Shown here one piece after another: positions 62,355 through 64,000 of a DNA stretch of 64,000 nt; the stretch's first letter is position 1, and each line of letters opens with the position of its first letter. The position numbers and the translations under genes were made by a program. The stretch is from contig NC_079219.1 in the NCBI RefSeq assembly GCF_029633865.1, forward strand, positions 58,065,850 to 58,129,849. Direction: 5' to 3'. The notes under the pieces are model-generated. The model was not told where the DNA came from. It saw only the letters and a list, made by a program, of their open reading frames with translations, and ran no database searches. This stretch comes from Lampris incognitus. Lineage: Eukaryota; Chordata; Actinopteri; Lampriformes; Lampridae.

Positions 62355-63235
62355 AAAGGTGCAAGGGCCGAAGGCCCGAGCTGCGTCTAAGGAGTGAGGC
62401 CACAGGATCAGGACAAGGGGTCCTGGACGAGCGAAGGTGCGCGAGGGCCAAAGGCCCGAGCTGCGTCTAAGGAGCGAGGCCGCAGGCTCAGGATGCGGGG
62501 TCCTGGACGAGCAAACGTGCGCGAGGGCCAAAGGCCCGAGCTGCATCTAAGGAGTGAGGCCACAGGATCAGGACAGGGGGTCCTGGACGAGCAAACGAGC
62601 TGCATCTAAGGTGCGAGGCCTCAGGCTCAGGACGGGGGGTTCTGGATGAGCGAATGGCGCGCGAGGGCCGAAGGCCCGAGCTGCATCTAAGGAGTGAGGC
62701 CACAGGATCAGGACAGGGGGTCCTGGACGAGCAAACGAGCTGCATCTAAGGAGCGAGGCCACAGGCTCAGGACGAGGGGTCATGGAAGAGTGAATGTGCG
62801 TGAGGGCCGAAGGCCCGAGCTGCATCTAAGGAGCGAGGCCGCAGGCTCAGGACGGGGGGTTCTGGACGAGCGAATGGCGTGCGAGGGCCGAAGGCCCGAG
62901 CTGCATCTAAGGAGTGAGGCCACAGGATCAGGACAGGGGGTCCTGGACGAGCGAACGAGCTGCATCTAAGGAGTGAGGCCACAAGCTCAGGATGAGGGGT
63001 CATGGAAGAGTGAATGCGTGCGAGGGCCGAAGGCCCGAGCTGCATCTAAGGAGTGAGGCCACAGGATCAGGACAGGGGGTCCTGGACAAGCAAACTAGCT
63101 GCATCTAAGGAGCGAGGGCATAGACTCAGGATGGGGGGTCCTGGAAGAGCGAATGCGTGCAAGGGCCAAAAGCCCGATCTGCATCTAAGGAGCGAGGCCA
63201 CAGGCTCAGGACAGGGGGTCCTGGGGGTCGGCCCT
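62355..63235 (+). repeat. GC-rich minisatellite, about 60- and 80-bp units in higher-order order
   Basis: About 12 units share GAGCTGCATCTAAGGAG, GAGGCCACAGGATCAGG and GGGGTCCTGGACGAGCGAA; longer units add GCGAGGGCCGAAGGCCC. Long and short units alternate, giving blocks of roughly 140-160 bp that are themselves repeated. Open frames exist on both strands but consist only of repeat translation. Confidence 0.93.
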
Positions 63236-64000
63236 CGCGCGTCTAACATCCATCTACTGTTTCCAGCTATTCCTAAACTGAACTAGCCCCTATCCAAGCC
63301 CCTACCCAATCATAATGCGTGAAGTAGTGATGTCATCTGTAGTTGCAGGACCCCGAGCACATCCAGTAGGGCAAGTAGATCAAGTACCAAAACCGTTATT
63401 GCCATCATGACCGCCAACACTGCACATTTGAATGAGAAAGAGAGCGACATTTGGAAAAAACATCAATTATTGGTAGCGATCCCTATTTATTACCTTCAGC
63501 TTTATTTTGTCCCTTAACTTCCGCGAAGCGTCTGCCCCAACTTACTTTTCCTGACATTTATATTTACCTTGTACACAACCCACCCCCATACTCTGATAAT
63601 GCAAACCACGTCCTCTCTTGCACATCTGAGCAATGTAAAAGCGAAAGCACTTCCACAAGTCTTGTCTGAAGCTGAGCAGGGCACCAAAGAGTTGGAAATG
63701 TCTAGAGTGCAAGAAGAAAACAAACAAGAAATAAGCTGGTGAGCTGGAAGAAGCTCTGCGAGACAGCCATGACTGACTTAAGATCACTGCTGAATACAAA
63801 CGGTTACTGTACCAGTGTAGGCTATGCCACAAGATTCTGATGATAAACGCAGGAATACCGCATTGTTACTGCCTCCACCTCCATAGCTTTTTAACCTCTG
63901 TGTGTACCAGAGATGAAAATGGTTGGTTTCACCCACTCAGCCCTCTCTGCTGGCTCTGGCCCCTGCACCTTTTAAATGTTAAGAGGCCCCTGCTCTACTG
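63236..64000. other. Window end, no recognised gene
   Basis: ORFs of 70-96 codons on both strands show no motif. A remnant of a repeat is possible but not identified. Confidence 0.35.

Noticed and set aside
62367-63235. Several Arg/Pro/Ser-rich ORFs on both strands
   Set aside because: They translate the GC-rich minisatellite and repeat with its period.

Overview
The window looks like nuclear DNA from a teleost fish. Spliced vertebrate genes with GT-AG introns sit among repeat families typical of fish: Rex1- and RTE-type LINEs, a Tc1 element, tRNA-headed SINEs including one with a GGAT tail, a Penelope-like element, hAT MITEs and an ISL2EU-type transposon. About half of the sequence is interspersed or tandem repeat.

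Three host genes can be read with confidence. ndufv1, encoding the flavoprotein 1 subunit of respiratory complex I, lies on + at 7862-14668 in 10 exons and gives 478 residues. khdc4, a KH-domain RNA-binding and splicing protein (BLOM7), lies on - at 32078-15669 in 14 exons and gives 602 residues. The two genes converge tail to tail, with about 1 kb between their stop codons. A urotensin-II-receptor-like class A GPCR lies on - at 45907-44738, and its first intracellular loop probably hides a 108-bp intron. Two weaker candidates for first exons with mitochondrial-presequence-like N-termini are at 33024-33146 and 55764-55946.

Layout. 1-2700: a 5'-truncated Rex1-like LINE abuts a Ty3/gypsy fossil, which carries a miniature LTR element (TRIM) with Pol III-like boxes. 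2781-7089: an ISL2EU-type transposon with about 80-bp inverted repeats, THAP exons and a DDE transposase, containing a minisatellite and a second small LTR element. 7090-14668: ndufv1, with intron 7 swollen by 1.3 kb of satellite, an RTE fragment and 0.7 kb of AGT repeat. 14669-32100: khdc4, with SINEs, MITEs and a Penelope-like element split by a Tc1 element in its introns. 32100-44700: repeats, including a 37-copy 20-bp array, four-member MITE and SINE families, and a SINE holding 132 bp of telomere repeat. 44738-47510: the GPCR and, upstream of it, an array with seven TGACGTCA sites. 47510-64000: no confident gene, but hAT MITEs, a foldback element with Ginger-like ends, a second RTE fragment and a GC-rich minisatellite.

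No new multigene system was found. The most interesting signals are structural: splice-donor copies inside a minisatellite, CRE sites inside a minisatellite, a telomere tract inside an intact SINE, and small LTR elements nested in other elements. Everything was read by eye without database searches, so family names are recognition calls.
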